In this document: one piece after another, positions 41,541 to 53,095 of the stretch
Numbering within the stretch: the first letter of the stretch is position 1
Layout: each line of letters starts with the position of its first letter
Source: Bettongia penicillata ogilbyi
Lineage: Eukaryota > Chordata > Mammalia > Diprotodontia > Potoroidae
Assembly: GCA_023548195.1 (NCBI GenBank)
Contig: JAJHZJ010000757.1
Coordinates: forward strand, 372,001-436,000
Direction of reading: 5' to 3'
Length of the DNA: 64,000 bases
Notes under the pieces: model-generated
What the model was told of the DNA's origin: nothing
Database searches by the model: none
Seen by the model: only the letters and a program-made list of their open reading frames with translations
Position numbers and translations under genes: made by a program

Positions 41541-43189
41541 CCAAAGTGGATAATACTACCCCTGGGGGTCCTGAAATAATCCAGGGGTGATAGTACCATC
41601 AGGTACAGTTGCAGGAGGGAGCATTGAATAAAAATAAGGGGGTGGTGGAAGTATAAGGAAAGATGAGAAGAAAATTTTGAAAAACCATTCATACATGTTT
41701 CTTCTGTTGTATAACAGAGTTAAAGTTGTAGTGATAATATTATTTTCCAAATAAACAGACAAAATGCAAGCTATAACTGATCAGTGGTCAAGTCACTGGT
41801 AGGTCTTAACAAGCAAGTGTTGGCAGGTGAGTGTGTTGTGCATGTTCAGGAAGTCCAGCATACATTGGCAGGAGTATATGCATGTTATGACTTGTTTGTA
41901 ATATGATATTATACAGTTACGTGTAGCAATATTGCATCATCAAAATTTCAGTGCAGGAAAAACCCCACAAAGTTACAATAAATTATTAAATTTAAGATGT
42001 GTCACTTAAAAATTGCACTTTATTTGAAATGATGCAAGTTTCTTTCTTTTTGTATTTTCACAAGAAAAGTATGAAAATGCATATTTATCAATTCCTTTTA
42101 ATTAATTTTCTTTTCAAAAGCAGGCATAGGATAGAATCACAATGCTACAAAGATGTGACAAAATTTTCCAAAAGTTAAATCCAGAGGCTAGGATTCCTTT
42201 TTTTTTTTGGTTTGGTGTTTAAAAAGACGAAAAACATATCTGTTCAAATATTTGTGTAATGATTATGTAAGCTGTGCATTTCATAATTCATTCAAAACCA
42301 TCCCCAATAAAATTTATAGATGAGGGGCAGAAGGAAGACAGGACTAAACCCCTTGGCATAACATCTCAGTGCTTCTTCAAAATGCTTTACAAAGCATTCC
42401 ACAGTATCCTCACAACAAAGTTGGGGATTTAGGGAAGCCCCAAACTTTGCAAAAATTCCAAAACAAGAATAAGGAGACATATGCTGGTATCCAAACTAAA
42501 CTGTAAATTCAAATGTACCTGACTCTGCTCTGATCACTGGATCAGTGAACCTTGGGCATGAGAAATCTTCATTGAATCTCATGTTTAAGAAGTATCAATA
42601 AGTCCATGCACTGTTTATAATTATCTCCATTTTCCTACAAAGGATAGCAGAAGACTTGGTTATCAACAGCAGCATTCTTTCCTAAAATATAATTTGGTCA
42701 CTTATTTTATGTGTTGCTAAGATTTTTAGTTAGGTGTAGGGTCATAAAAATTGAGTCATTGAAGATTGCTATGGCTCAGCTTTTACATAGACTGCCCTTT
42801 GAAATGATGCAAATTAAAAAAAAAACCAAAACAAACCCAAAACATTAAAGGGTTGAAGAAAGTAGATTTCCAGGGGAGTGAGTAATTTCTTTTTGAAAAG
42901 GAGGTGGTAGGCTAAATAAGTATGAGACCCTCTGTCCTATACCATATGACCCTTTAATACTATTAATTAGTAATATTTATCATAATAATTGATATAATGT
43001 TAATATAATATAACAGTTATTAATTATTAATGCTATTATTAACCTGATCCAAGAAAACCTGATTCTCATCATACAATATGAATGAATTAAACAGAAGAAC
43101 TTTGAGGAAAGGTAGCTACTTCTCCTTAGAGATAACATGGTTGAGGACTGGATTAAGGAATTCATATGTATACGTATAGGATGATAGGA
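41541..43189. other. Largely unassigned interval, possible DNA-transposon relic at its left end
   Basis: 41545-41660 (TACCCCTGGGGGTCCTGAAATAATCCAGGGGTGATAG) resembles hAT-type internal sequence. A perfect 15-bp direct repeat TTTGAAATGATGCAA occurs at 42023-42037 and 42798-42812. The stretch 42955-43045 is a low-complexity AT run. No gene is seen. Confidence 0.4.
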
Positions 43190-43325
43190 TCCCATATAAC
43201 TAGAGCTGAAATGAGCTTTAGAAACTATCTAGTTTCTCATCCCCTGCCAGTGTTACAGGTGAGAAAACTGAGGCCCAGGGAATTTACATTAATTGACTCA
43301 CTTAATAAAGAATCAATATAATGAG
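43190..43325 (-). repeat. SINE fragment (antisense)
   Basis: TAACTAGAGCTGAAATGAGC and TTACAGGTGAGAAAACTGAGGC follow the antisense pattern. Confidence 0.6.
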
Positions 43326-43429
43326 GTTGGGACCAGTTTTCCTACTGATGATATGACAAGGGGAAAAAAAAGAGTTCAATAAGAGGAATTTAGATTATTA
43401 CATAGGGAAGAATTTTCTAGGAGAAATGG

Positions 43430-43711
43430 AATGGGTTAAATTGTTGTGGTTTAGTGGTTTTTCAGTCATTTCCCACTTTTCATGACTCCATTTGAAGTTT
43501 TCTTGGCAAAGATGCTGGAGTGTTTTGCCATTTTTTTCTCTAGCTCATTTGACAGATAAAGAAACTAAAACAAAAACAGTTAAGTGACTTGCCCACGGTC
43601 ACACTGTTAGTAAGTGTTTGAGGTCAGATTTGAATTCAGGAAGATGAATCTTCCTTATTCCAGGCTTGGCACTCTATCCACTGCATCACCTAGCTATCCC
43701 TAATGGGTTAA
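43430..43711 (-). repeat. Marsupial CORE-SINE with perfect 10-bp TSD (antisense)
   Basis: AATGGGTTAA flanks the element at 43430-43439 and 43702-43711. Between them lie TTGTTGTGGTTTAGTGGTTT, GTTTTCTTGGCAAAGATGC, CACGGTCACACTGTTAG, CAGGCTTGGCACTCTATCC and CACCTAGCTATCC, a full-length minus-strand copy. Confidence 0.88.
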
Positions 43712-43714
43712 GAG

Positions 43715-43860
43715 GGAGTGTCAAATAGTGTCTTGGAGTCAGGAAGATATGGATTCATGTTCTGCTTCTGTTGCTTACTAAGATTGCACTTACCTTATGT
43801 GATCTTAGACAAGTAATTTGATTTCTAGGTGCTTCCTATGATTTCCTGGAATTTATCTAC
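43715..43860 (+). repeat. SINE fragment
   Basis: GTGTCTTGGAGTCAGGAAG, GCTTACTAAGATTGCACTTAC and GTGATCTTAGACAAGTAATTTG show a plus-strand SINE. Confidence 0.55.
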
Positions 43861-43892
43861 TAAGTCATAACTGGTTGGTGGGCAGAGTTCCC

Positions 43893-44140
43893 ACACAACT
43901 CATAATGGTCCCCATCTCTCCCCATCAGATAAAATCCCATATTGAAAAGATTTTTGGAAAAAAGTTGTAGGATTTCTCTCTGGATTATTTCAATAAACAA
44001 GATAGCTATAGCTTATGTCTGTGGGGTCCTACTTAAAAAAGACCTCTCAACTGTGTGATTTTTGTCTTTCACAGCCTTACAGGGAAAGAAATGAGTCGTT
44101 TTTCTGTGGAAGAGTTGATAATTTCCCAGGATTGAGTAAA
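43893..44140 (+). repeat. Unassigned repeat, copy B
   Basis: Partner of 40988-41235. It starts near CACACAACTCATAATGG and ends near TTTCCCAGGATTGAG. Flanking sequences differ from those of copy A, so this is an interspersed repeat or a short old duplication, not a large segmental one. Confidence 0.65.
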
Positions 44141-44639
44141 GGAGTTTTTAGTAGTCTCTGGAGTCATCCAAGATGAAAGACTTAAAAAGGAACAGCAGAA
44201 CATAAGAGATGAAGGAATAGCTTGCTTTGTAATCAAGTTTCTACATTTTTCTTTTTTGTGTGTGTCTTTTCTCTTCTCCTTTTCTTTTTGTCTCCCTTAG
44301 AAATTGTTTGGACATATAGTTTAGTAGGATAAAGACCTTCTCACTCCTTCTTCTTTTCTTTATTTCACATTGAGCTTTGGGGTGATAGGATAAGAAAGGT
44401 TGGACATCCATCACTGTCTCACTGAACCTAAGAAAGGCAGAGAGAAGCTGTAATCTCAGAGCACTAGACAAAGGCCTTCAACTGGGCAAACATCTGCAAA
44501 AACAGCATGAAATTCTAGCAGAACAGATCTGGATTCCTTTGTTAATTGGTTTGAGATTGCTTATCAAACCAGTTTTGTAAGGAAAAACTAAACAGCTTTA
44601 ACTACTCAGTCTCAATAGGCTCATCAGTATGTACCCTGG
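44141..44639. other. Unique interval
   Basis: No gene or repeat is recognised. A 76-codon minus-strand frame (44241-44471) has no motif. Confidence 0.4.
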
Positions 44640-44850
44640 TAGGGGATTGAACTTGTGATTTCACTGGGGAAACTTCTGCTAGCAATACAAGGGAGCGCCT
44701 TCTCTCCAACTTTCAAGTCTTAGAGAATTGCCTAGAGCCTTGAGAAATGATTTGCCTAGGGTCATACAGTTAGTGTGTTTAGAGATGGGACAAAAGCCTA
44801 AGTCTCCCTGGTTCTGAGGCCATTTGTCTATTCATTTTGCCCCGCCATTT
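44640..44850 (-). repeat. SINE, GATTTCATTGG type (antisense)
   Basis: GTGATTTCACTGGGGAAAC, TTCAAGTCTTAGAGAATTGCC, TGAGAAATGATTTGCCTAGGG and CCTGGTTCTGAGGCC run in antisense order. Confidence 0.7.
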
Positions 44851-44989
44851 TGTATGGTCCAGTGTTTCTAAGTCATGTCACTGCTTGACCTCTGTAGCCT
44901 TTGGATGCATCACAGCTAAAGAGGGTACTGAAAGTAAGGGAGAGTTTGAGGGTCTTCTTGAGAGCTGATCTGAAAAGATTTGATCTGGA

Positions 44990-45340
44990 ACAAGGGTCCT
45001 TATCTTTTTTTGTGTCATGGACTCCTTTGGAAATCTAGTGAAGCTTATGAACCCCTTAGAAGAACAACATTTTTAAATACAGAAGATATATATAAGATTA
45101 CAAAGAAAGCTAAATATATTGAAGTATTTTTTTTTAAATTGTGATGTGATAATATACTGGATCTATATCATAGTAAAAAATTACTAAAATAATTTTGAAG
45201 TAGTGATTAGCATAAATGATATTCCAAGATATTCACAACTATAATGTGAAAATATCTATGATTTCTATTGGTGACAAAATTACAGGTCCTGTCAACAGTA
45301 CTATGATGGATGACCTCTTTGGAATCTGTTGATAATAGAG
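44990..45340. mobile_element. DNA-transposon-like repeat (hAT type, tentative)
   Basis: AAGGGTCCTTATCTTTTTTTGTG, CATGGACTCCTTTGGAAATC and GAACCCCTTAGAAGAAC resemble the 'gggtccatggactcctttg' family of non-autonomous elements with hAT-like ends. The right terminus is unclear. Confidence 0.4.
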
Positions 45341-45474
45341 AACTGTGATTTGTTGCCTTCATTCCTAATGGAAGGAAATGTTAAATTTCAGTCAGAGGTT
45401 AGATGAAAATGTAATTTCCCCCCCACATACAAGGTCATGAACATTATTAAATCTATCTCTTGGCAGGTCAAGAA

Positions 45475-45735
45475 TTCTTGGTCTTCTTCCAATCATTATT
45501 TGCTCATGTATGATTCTTCATGTCCCCATTTGGGGTTTTCTTGGCAGAGATACTGAAGTGGTTGGCCATTTCCTAATTCAGCTCATTTTGCAGAGGAGTA
45601 AACTGAGGCAAACAGGGTTAAGTGACTTGCCTAGAGTCACACAGTTAGTAAATGTCTGAGGCCATATTTGAACTCAGGGAGATGAACCTTCCTGACTCCA
45701 GGCTTGGTGCTCTGTTCACTGTCCACCTAGCATAA
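45475..45735 (-). repeat. Marsupial CORE-SINE (antisense)
   Basis: CTTCATGTCCCCATTTGGGG, TTTTCTTGGCAGAGATACTG, GGGTTAAGTGACTTGCCTAG and CTGACTCCAGGCTTGGTGC, ending at GTCCACCTAGC, form a complete antisense copy. Confidence 0.88.
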
Positions 45736-47129
45736 TCCTTTCTTGTTTGGAGCTCATTTGCCTTGAGAAGGGTCATTTAAAGTCTGAGGACAAGCTGAGT
45801 TAACAAGGGCACATTTTATCCTTATACTATCTCCAAAACATGTCCATTGAGCATGCCACATATGTATAGTAAGTTGGCAAATGGGGTGCCTGAAGTCTGG
45901 GGATGGGAGTTCCCAATTAGACTTAGAAGGAATCTTTGAGATCTTCGGATTGAGTAGGGTACTGGAATAGAGGTTAACTGATTTAGCCTTTTAAAAAAAG
46001 CTGCTCTTATGTGAAATGCCAATTTTGGCAAGTGAATGAGGAGCAGATAAATATACTCAACGTTTTCCGTCACATTCTCTATTATTAGAAAGGAGCACAT
46101 TTCCTTTTGGGGGTGAACATTAGGGACAAAAATAAGGCTCTTCAGATTACCACCCCCTTGATTAGCTCTGTCAAAGCAACTGTGTTTGCCTCAAAGAGAG
46201 GGACTGACAAGTGTCTTTTCTCAGATACAAATGTGGTATATTAGGGTCCTGTTCACTTTGGGAAGAAAAGGGGGCTCTCAGGGCCTGGCAAAGCAATGCA
46301 TTAGCTCAGTCATCAGTTTTTTCCCTCTTTTCAGTGAGAATTCAGGTCACAGGACTTTAGGAGCCAAAGGTGGGGAGCAGCTATCCATTATTTTGGCACC
46401 ACCTGAAAGCTGTGTTAGCATGTGGTCTCAGCCTCACTATATATATATGGGCAGACTTCTCGCTAATGACCAATGATTTTGCCAAAGCCCATTTTTCTCA
46501 TTCAGCAGGTAGATATTGTATCTTTCAGAGGGTTTTGCTTTCCTTTGGAACCAATGAAAAGACTGCAAAAATCAAGGTATTCCCTAATACCACCATGTCC
46601 TCAAAATCCTTTCAATCATTTCTGCCTCTTCTAACCACATAGAAACTTGGAAACTTGTATTCTGAGAAGTCATAAGACCAAAAGAATTTTCCAGAACCTT
46701 CAGGGTCTGCATTTGAAAGGACACTTGACTGGTGCATCTGCCCAGCAATTGCCAGGATCCCTAACCAAGCTCCCAGAACAAGTGAATGGGCTGGTTATTA
46801 TTTGCATATGCAGAGTCCTGAAGCAGGTCAGTTTTGAACATAATTGTGACAGCTTTTACAGCCCCCTGTTCTCATTTCCTCTATGCATTTGTTTGTTTTT
46901 GCTACTCCTTCAAAACTGTGGGATACAGAAAAGGAAAAGCAAGGAAAAGGATTTTGACTGCACACATCAAAAGAAGTAGCAAGGATCTCAGAAAGTAACT
47001 TGTGAAAGGCTTCATATCTAGAGCCTATGGAAACTGGTTACATTGTCTGCCCCCAGGTTATTTTGCTTTCTTCCTCATGGAGTTTAGGACTTAGAAAGTC
47101 TTCCTTTCTTCAGTAACCTCTTGCTCTTA
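45736..47129. other. Unique interval
   Basis: No repeat or gene is recognised. Overlapping frames of 79-110 codons around 46186-46979 have no known domains and poor continuity. Confidence 0.4.
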
Positions 47130-47285
47130 TGCTTTTGTTGCTACAGTTGGGTCATTTCAGTCGTGTCTGACTCTGTAACCCTGTTTAGGGTTTTCTTGGC
47201 AAAGATACTGGAGTAGTTTGCCATTTTCTTCTTCAGCTCATTTTGCAGATGAGGAAACAAGGCAAACAGGGTTAAGTGACTTATG
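47130..47285 (-). repeat. Marsupial CORE-SINE, truncated (antisense)
   Basis: TTGTTGCTACAGTTGGGTCATT, CAGTCGTGTCTGACTCTG, TTTTCTTGGCAAAGATACTGG and GGGTTAAGTGACTTATG are present. The 5' half of the SINE is missing. Confidence 0.85.
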
Positions 47286-47289
47286 AGGA

Positions 47290-49090
47290 AATAGAGACTT
47301 TTTGCTATATTCTCTCTCTGCTCTATTCTAAATCATCTCCATTCTCTTTCTTTGTTTCACTCTCTTATGAAGAGGTGACTTGTCTCCTCACCAAAGCAGA
47401 TCCCTCTACATTTGCCCTTGATCCCATTCCCCCATATATCCTTTGGCATTTTGCCCTCCCTGTCTCCATCTTTCCCTCTCTCTCTCTTTTTTCTCCAATT
47501 CTGCATCTCTATTGATTATCTCCTTGTCTCCCCATAAATATGCCCAACTTTCTCCCATCTTTAAAAAAATTCACTTCACCCTAATCTTTTCTGATGTACT
47601 ATGCTTTATCTTTCTTCCATTTCACAGCAAACTCCTGGAAAAGGTTGTGTACATTCATTCTACTTCCTCCCCTCTTATTCACTTTTCAAGCATCTGAAAT
47701 CTAGCTTCTCAGCTGTAAGTCAGCTGAACTCTGCTCTCTCCAAGGCTAGCAATGCTCAGTTGCCAAATACTATTGCTCCTTCTTGACTTGTCTACAAGAC
47801 ATGACGTTGTTGACCATTCCTTCCTCCTAAACACTTTGCAGATTTCCTGCAAGGCTGCTTTCCCCCAGTGTTGTGTTATCCGACTCCTTTTCTTCAGTCT
47901 TCTTTGCTGGATCATCACTGAATAGATATTCCCCAGGAGTTTGTCCTAATGTCTCTTCTCTTTCTGCACTCTCGGCAATTTCAGTAGTTCTTTATGGATT
48001 TAGCTCCAGCTCTTTGTACAAATTTCCTAGCTGTGTTTTCATGTTTTCTTTGTATCCCCAGTGCTTAGCACACACTAAAAACTCAATGCATTCCTCTTTG
48101 TTGAATGACTCATTGATATCTAGCCGCAGTGTCTCCTTTACTATGATGCCTGGATCATTGTTTGCCTTTCAGACATTTTCAACTGGATGTCCCATTTTAA
48201 AGTCAACATATCCAAAGCAGAACCCATTATCTTTTCCCCAAACCCATCCCTTTTTCTAGCTTCCATGTTTCTTTTGAGGGTACTACCATCTTTCCAGTGA
48301 CCCAAGTCCACAACCTCAGTCATCCCTGCACCTTGCCTCCCTACTCATCTCTTATATCCAGTCTTTTGCTTACAAATATCTATTCTACCTCCACAACATC
48401 TCATAGCTATTTGCTTTTTTCTGCTCACATAGCCACCACTCTGGTCCAGGATCTCTCACCTGAACTATTGCTGTAGCCCACTAATTGGTCTCCTTGCCCT
48501 TCTTTATTCTAGCCTCTGCACAGGGGCCAAACAGATGTTGCTGAAGCATGATTCTGGTCCTCAAGAAATTTTAGTGCCACCTGATTGCCTCTAGGATCAT
48601 ATGCAAGCTCTTGCATTTGGTCCCCAAAGCCCTTCACAACTGGGCTCTAGCCTCTCTTTGCAGTATTGGTGCACTGTATTGCTCTGTGTTCCAGCCAAAT
48701 GGCCCTATATTCTCTTCCTCATATATAACACCCCATCTGCCATCTTCATGTCTTTGCACCCCCCCAGTCTAAAAATACATTCTCTCCTTACCTCCATCTT
48801 CTAGAATTCCTACTTTTTTTTTCAATGCTCAGTTCAAATGCTCCCTTTTGCATGAGGCCTTTTCTGACATTCTTGATTGCCGGAGTTCTTTTCTCTGGAA
48901 ATTACTTTGGATTTATTTTGTATATTTTAATATTTATTTTTCTGGGTACACACCATTTCTACATGTATACACTCATTGTGTAATAATAAACTACTTGAAA
49001 GCAGGGTCTGTTTAAACTTTGCTTTTGTAAGTCAAATGTGTCCTGGCATGTAGTAAGCACTTAATAAATACTTGTTGGGTTTAATCAAAT
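47290..49090 (+). mobile_element. L2 LINE, ~1.8 kb of 3' sequence
   Basis: Colinear L2 landmarks include TTTCAACTGGATGTCCCATT, CAACATATCCAAAGCAGAAC, CCATTATCTTTTCCCC, CACATAGCCACCACTCTGG, TGATTGCCTCTAGGATCATATG and AAGCCCTTCACAACTGGGC. These continue with AGTTCAAATGCTCCC and CATGAGGCCTTTTCTGAC, then a 3' tail CACTTAATAAATACTTGTTGGG. It is the longest sense L2 in the window. Coding capacity is lost to frameshifts. Confidence 0.8.
48034..48119 (+). repeat. Short L2-tail-like insert within L2
   Basis: TTTGTATCCCCAGTGCTTAGC and TTTGTTGAATGACTC are L2 3'-end sequence but sit about 1 kb before the host element's own 3' end. CTAGCTG (48027-48033) and CTAGCCG (48120-48126) flank it, possibly a small target-site duplication. 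Confidence 0.5.
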
Positions 49091-49104
49091 TGCAAATAAC
49101 ACAT

Positions 49105-49345
49105 CTATTCAGTCATTTTAACCTTGTCTGACTTTTCATGACTCCATTTTGGGGTTTTCTTCGCAAAGATACTGGAGTGATTTGGCATTTCCTTTTCTAG
49201 CTCATTTTACAGATGAGGAAACTGAGGCAAAGTTAAGTGACTTGCCCAGGATCACACAGCTAGTAAGTATCTGAGGCTGAAATTAAACTCAGTTCTTCCT
49301 GAGTTCAGGCCAAGTATTCTCTCTACTGTACCATATAGCTGCCCT
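49105..49345 (-). repeat. Marsupial CORE-SINE (antisense)
   Basis: TTGTCTGACTTTTCATGACTCC, TTTTCTTCGCAAAGATACTGG, TTGCCCAGGATCACACAGC and CATATAGCTGCCC form a full antisense copy. Confidence 0.88.
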
Positions 49346-49439
49346 AAAAAGGGAAGCACACAAGGCTCCAATGAGATTTGAACCCTGAGTTATGGAGCCA
49401 GGCCTATACTAGTAACACATATTCTCTAACAGGAGAGAT

Positions 49440-49620
49440 GGCATTCAGAGGTTACCTAAAGGTCAACCAGTCTATCACCTTCATCTTTTATGTGAGGAGA
49501 CTGAGGCCTTGAATAGTAACTTGCCTAAGGCTGTATAGGCAAGTAAGTAGCACAGTCAGGATTTAAACCCTAGCTTTGGTACCACATCCAGAGCTCTTAC
49601 TATTGTACTAACTCTGCCTT
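49440..49620 (-). repeat. SINE (antisense)
   Basis: GCATTCAGAGGTTACCTAAAGG, TTATGTGAGGAGACTGAGGCC and GTACCACATCCAGAGCTC are in antisense order. Confidence 0.6.
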
Positions 49621-50384
49621 TGTTTTTCTTGGATGATCCCCAAACCACCAGGTGGGTTTGGGAACACAGCATACTTGGGCATATATGTGTGAGGTATCTC
49701 ATTGGAATGGATTACCAATAAGAGATGATGAAATCCACTTTCCTGGAGGCTCTGAGAACAAGGCAGACTATTGGGGAGAGTCATTGCAATCCAATTTCTA
49801 ACTTAATTCTAGTCAATAATTCCATAAAATCTACCATAGATTTTCTCTTATAAAAGTCCTTGAGCTTTATTTCAAGGGAGTAAATTCAGTTCTGAAACTG
49901 TTTTGGAAAAAGTTTTTTCCCCCTAAACTGCCTTTCACTTAATATTTCGCAAAGCAAAGAAGGATAATCATGGAAAAACACAACCAATTGTGACAAATAC
50001 AAGGGGGAAAAAAACTTAGCACAACAATGCGGAGCCTTATGGGCTAAATTATGAAAAGACAGCCTTTCCTTCTGCAGACATCATTATTTATGGATGAAAA
50101 ATTACACGGGCTAATAATTACACCAGCAATTGTCCACTTGCAGGAACAATTAGCCCCTTGCTCCTTGTTCTCATAAAGTGACTAAATGTCCTCCCAGTGA
50201 GCCAAATGGTGGTGTAGCTATTTTGGATTGTAATTCTATGCCTGCTCAGAAATAACACAATAGAAATGTGAGACCCAGTAATCTAAAAGAAATAAGCTCT
50301 TTAATTATTTAAAATAATGTATAGTAAGCTAAGTTTTGAAAATATCCATTTAATTACCATCCCAAAACAAGTAGGTTTGTGTTC
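49621..50384. other. Repeat-free island, strong candidate conserved non-coding element
   Basis: 49640-50370 shows no repeat. The stretch 50030-50310 is rich in homeodomain-type TAATTA motifs. It has a perfect 8-bp inverted pair GGGCTAAT (50108-50115) and ATTAGCCC (50149-50156), with CAATTG between and a further GGGCTAAATTATG at 50040. No open frame is present. Confidence 0.4.
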
Positions 50385-50620
50385 AGTGGCATGACGTAGT
50401 ATTAGAAGAACTGACTTTGGAGTTGGAGAACATGAGTTTGAATTCCAGGCCTGCTACTTATGTATGACCTTAGGCAAGTCACTTAACCTCTGTAAATCTT
50501 AGGTTCATCTATAAAATGGGCATAATAAAACTTAATCTGTTTTCCCCATAGAGCTCCAGGGAAAACACTTTGGAAACCATAAAACAATACTATATGAACA
50601 TGATTTATTTGTGATTATCC
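50385..50620 (+). repeat. MIR-class SINE
   Basis: GACTTTGGAGTTGGAGAACATG, GACCTTAGGCAAGTCACTTAAC and ATAAAATGGGCATAATAAAAC follow the plus-strand order. Confidence 0.75.
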
Positions 50621-50639
50621 TATTTTCTTATTATTATTA

Positions 50640-51255
50640 AATGCCATACTCCTCTAAAGAGTCATCTATATTTGCTGCCTCCACTTCAGCACTCACCACA
50701 AGAAACATCAGTTTCTTGTAACATGCCTCTATTTCCACTACATGACTGAAACATTTCTCTTCAAGGTCATTTATGGCCATTTTATGTCAAAGGATCATGG
50801 AGTTTTAGAATTAAAAGACATTTTAGAAAATGAAGACTCAGAGAGATTAAATTACTTACCTGATGTCATATAAGTAATAAGTAAGGGCAGGATTTGAATT
50901 CAGGAACTTTGACTCAGAATCCAGTGCTCTCTCTATTATGTCATGCTATCTCTACCATCTCCATTTCTGCAAAATCTTTCACATATAAATCTTCCATTTT
51001 ATTTCCACTACAACCATCTGGTTGTTCTGGTCCTCATTTCATCTTGCCTCCTCACTTGTCTTTCTGCCTTCCTTTCTAATTCATCTCCTGCCCTATTGCC
51101 CAAACAATCTTCTTAAAGCACCACTGTAATTATTTTATGATGACTCACCTTAAAAGCTTTCACTGGTTCCCTGTTATCTTCTGAATAAAATATGAAATCC
51201 TGATTATGTTATTCAAGGCATTCTCATGATCTATCTCCAACCTATTTCTACCATG
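50640..51255 (+). mobile_element. L2 LINE 3' region with nested SINE
   Basis: CTTCTTAAAGCACCACTGTAATT, GCTTTCACTGGTTCCCTG and TTATTCAAGGCATTCTCATG are L2. An antisense SINE at 50795-50945 (AAAATGAAGACTCAGAGAG, CAGGATTTGAATTCAGG) interrupts it. Confidence 0.6.
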
Positions 51256-52990
51256 GAGCTCATGCTAAAGGAAGAAAGGGAAATTGCACATAGTCTAACC
51301 TATATTCCAGATTTGGAGAGAATAGCTCTCAAAGGATTAGGAGAAAGAATAGTTAGGCTCCAGTGATCTAGTATTCAGATAAGGGAACGTGACCATGAAG
51401 TTGGCCCAAATGTGAATGAAAGTTCTCTGGAATGGAATTCTGATGCCAAAAGCATAAATGATTCCAATAAGAAGGAAAAAGGATAGCTATGAAAAGAGAG
51501 TATTGTATTTCTACAAAAAAACTCATTGGCCACAAACTCATTGGATTTAAAAAAGAAAACATATAGAACACATAAAGAAGGGCAAGTTACTGAGTTGGCA
51601 TTGTCCAAATGAACAGTTTCAAGAATACTAAACAACACAGAATGAGCTGAAACTGGTGATGAATCACAGCAAAAAGTTAAAAGTCCTTCATCTTGGGAAC
51701 TAGGTTGGAAACAAATAGGAGAATAAGGAAGGTTGTTGCTTGGGTTGGGTGGGATGATAATTATGGATGAGGGTAGAAAAAGCAGAACTACTGGACTCTG
51801 CTTCTATTTTCTCTACAAGGAAAATGAGCTTTGTCTTAGGAAAGATGACAAAAATCATTCCAAAGGAGTTAAAAGCAAAGATAAGTGATAGGATAGTAAA
51901 CTAGCCCTTGCCTACCCTTAATGATTTCAAGTCATGTACATTAATTGTCCTGAAAGAACAGGCATATGTGATTGTTGGGTCACTATTAGTGATGGGAGAG
52001 AGGCGGGGAGGAGTGATCGAGACTGGGGAAGGACAAATATTATAATGATATTTTACAAAGGTAACAATGTGGGGTCTGTAGGTTACTGACCAGGAAATGG
52101 TCAGTATTCACAATATTTCTGGGAAAATTCTGAAATTCATATTAAAGGTGTGATTTTTGAATAGTTACAAAATGAAGCCATGATGATTACATGGCAGTAT
52201 GTTTCATTCAGAAAAAGTAATGGTGCACGAACCATATTTCTTTTCTGGACTAACTCGAATAGTAGATTAAAGAAATAGTGTAGAATGCAGAAAAGCATTT
52301 GACAAAGTCCTTCAGGCTATCCTTATGGACAAGATAGAGATACATGGGATAGGTGATATAGTTATATGGATTTGGTAATTTGTTCAGTGGCAGGATGCAA
52401 TGGTTTGATGTTAATTTTTAGGGAGATTTAATGTTTTTAGCAATAATTTGGCCATAATAATAGCTGGAATTTATGTAGTGCTTTATAATTTACAAAGCTT
52501 TTTACAGTATTTTATCTGATAGTCATAGCAACTGTGAGGTAGATGCTTTTCTTGTATATATTTTACAAATGAGCAAACTAAGGTAGAATAGCATATAGCT
52601 GGTAAGTATCCGTGGTCATATTTCAATTCAGGTCTTCCTGACTCTAGGCCAAGCCCTCTATCCACTGTTCCATGTTACTACTTTGCCATGGAGTTCTTGA
52701 TGGTCAGATTTGCAGATAGTAGGAACCTGGGATAGGCAGTTAACACATTAGGTGACACAGTATCCACAATGGTCATAGCAGGCTGGGACCAAAAACATGG
52801 TAATTAGTAGTGATAAATATGAACCATTACATGTGGGTTCCAAACATCATGCCATACATTCAGGATGGATACAATGTGACTAGATAACAATTTCTAGAGG
52901 TTTTCATGTATTGTATTAAATGTGTGTGATATGATGATATGAAAAAAACCCAGATTCCATTGTTAACTGCATTAAAGAGGTTTATAGTAC
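51256..52990 (+). mobile_element. L3/CR1 LINE, 5' part, split by a MIR
   Basis: GACTGGGGAAGGACAAATATT, AGAATGCAGAAAAGCATTTGAC, AAAGTCCTTCAGGCTATCC and GGACAAGATAGAGATACATGG match the L3 body. After the SINE at 52440-52680 it resumes with GATTTGCAGATAGTAGGAACC and GGTTCCAAACATCATGCC. Reading frames are broken. Confidence 0.6.
52440..52680 (-). repeat. MIR-class SINE nested in L3 (antisense)
   Basis: AATAGCTGGAATTTATGTAGTGC, TATTTTACAAATGAGCAAAC, GTCTTCCTGACTCTAGGCC and CCCTCTATCCACTGTTCC are in antisense order. Confidence 0.75.
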
Positions 52991-53004
52991 AGAATGGGGC
53001 AGAA

Positions 53005-53095
53005 TAGGGCCTACTAGGTGGTGTAGCGGATGGAGTGCTGGCCCTGGAGTCAGGAAGACTCATCTTGCTGAATTCAAATCTGGTGTTAGCTATTT
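53005..53095 (+). repeat. Marsupial CORE-SINE head
   Basis: CTACTAGGTGGTGTAGCGG, GAGTGCTGGCCCTGGAGTC and AGGAAGACTCATCTTGC are the 5' third only. A T-run at 53099-53115 follows. Confidence 0.75.

Noticed and set aside
47276..48323. Several 60-128 codon frames on both strands
   Set aside because: They lie within an L2 LINE and are fragments of its degraded sequence.
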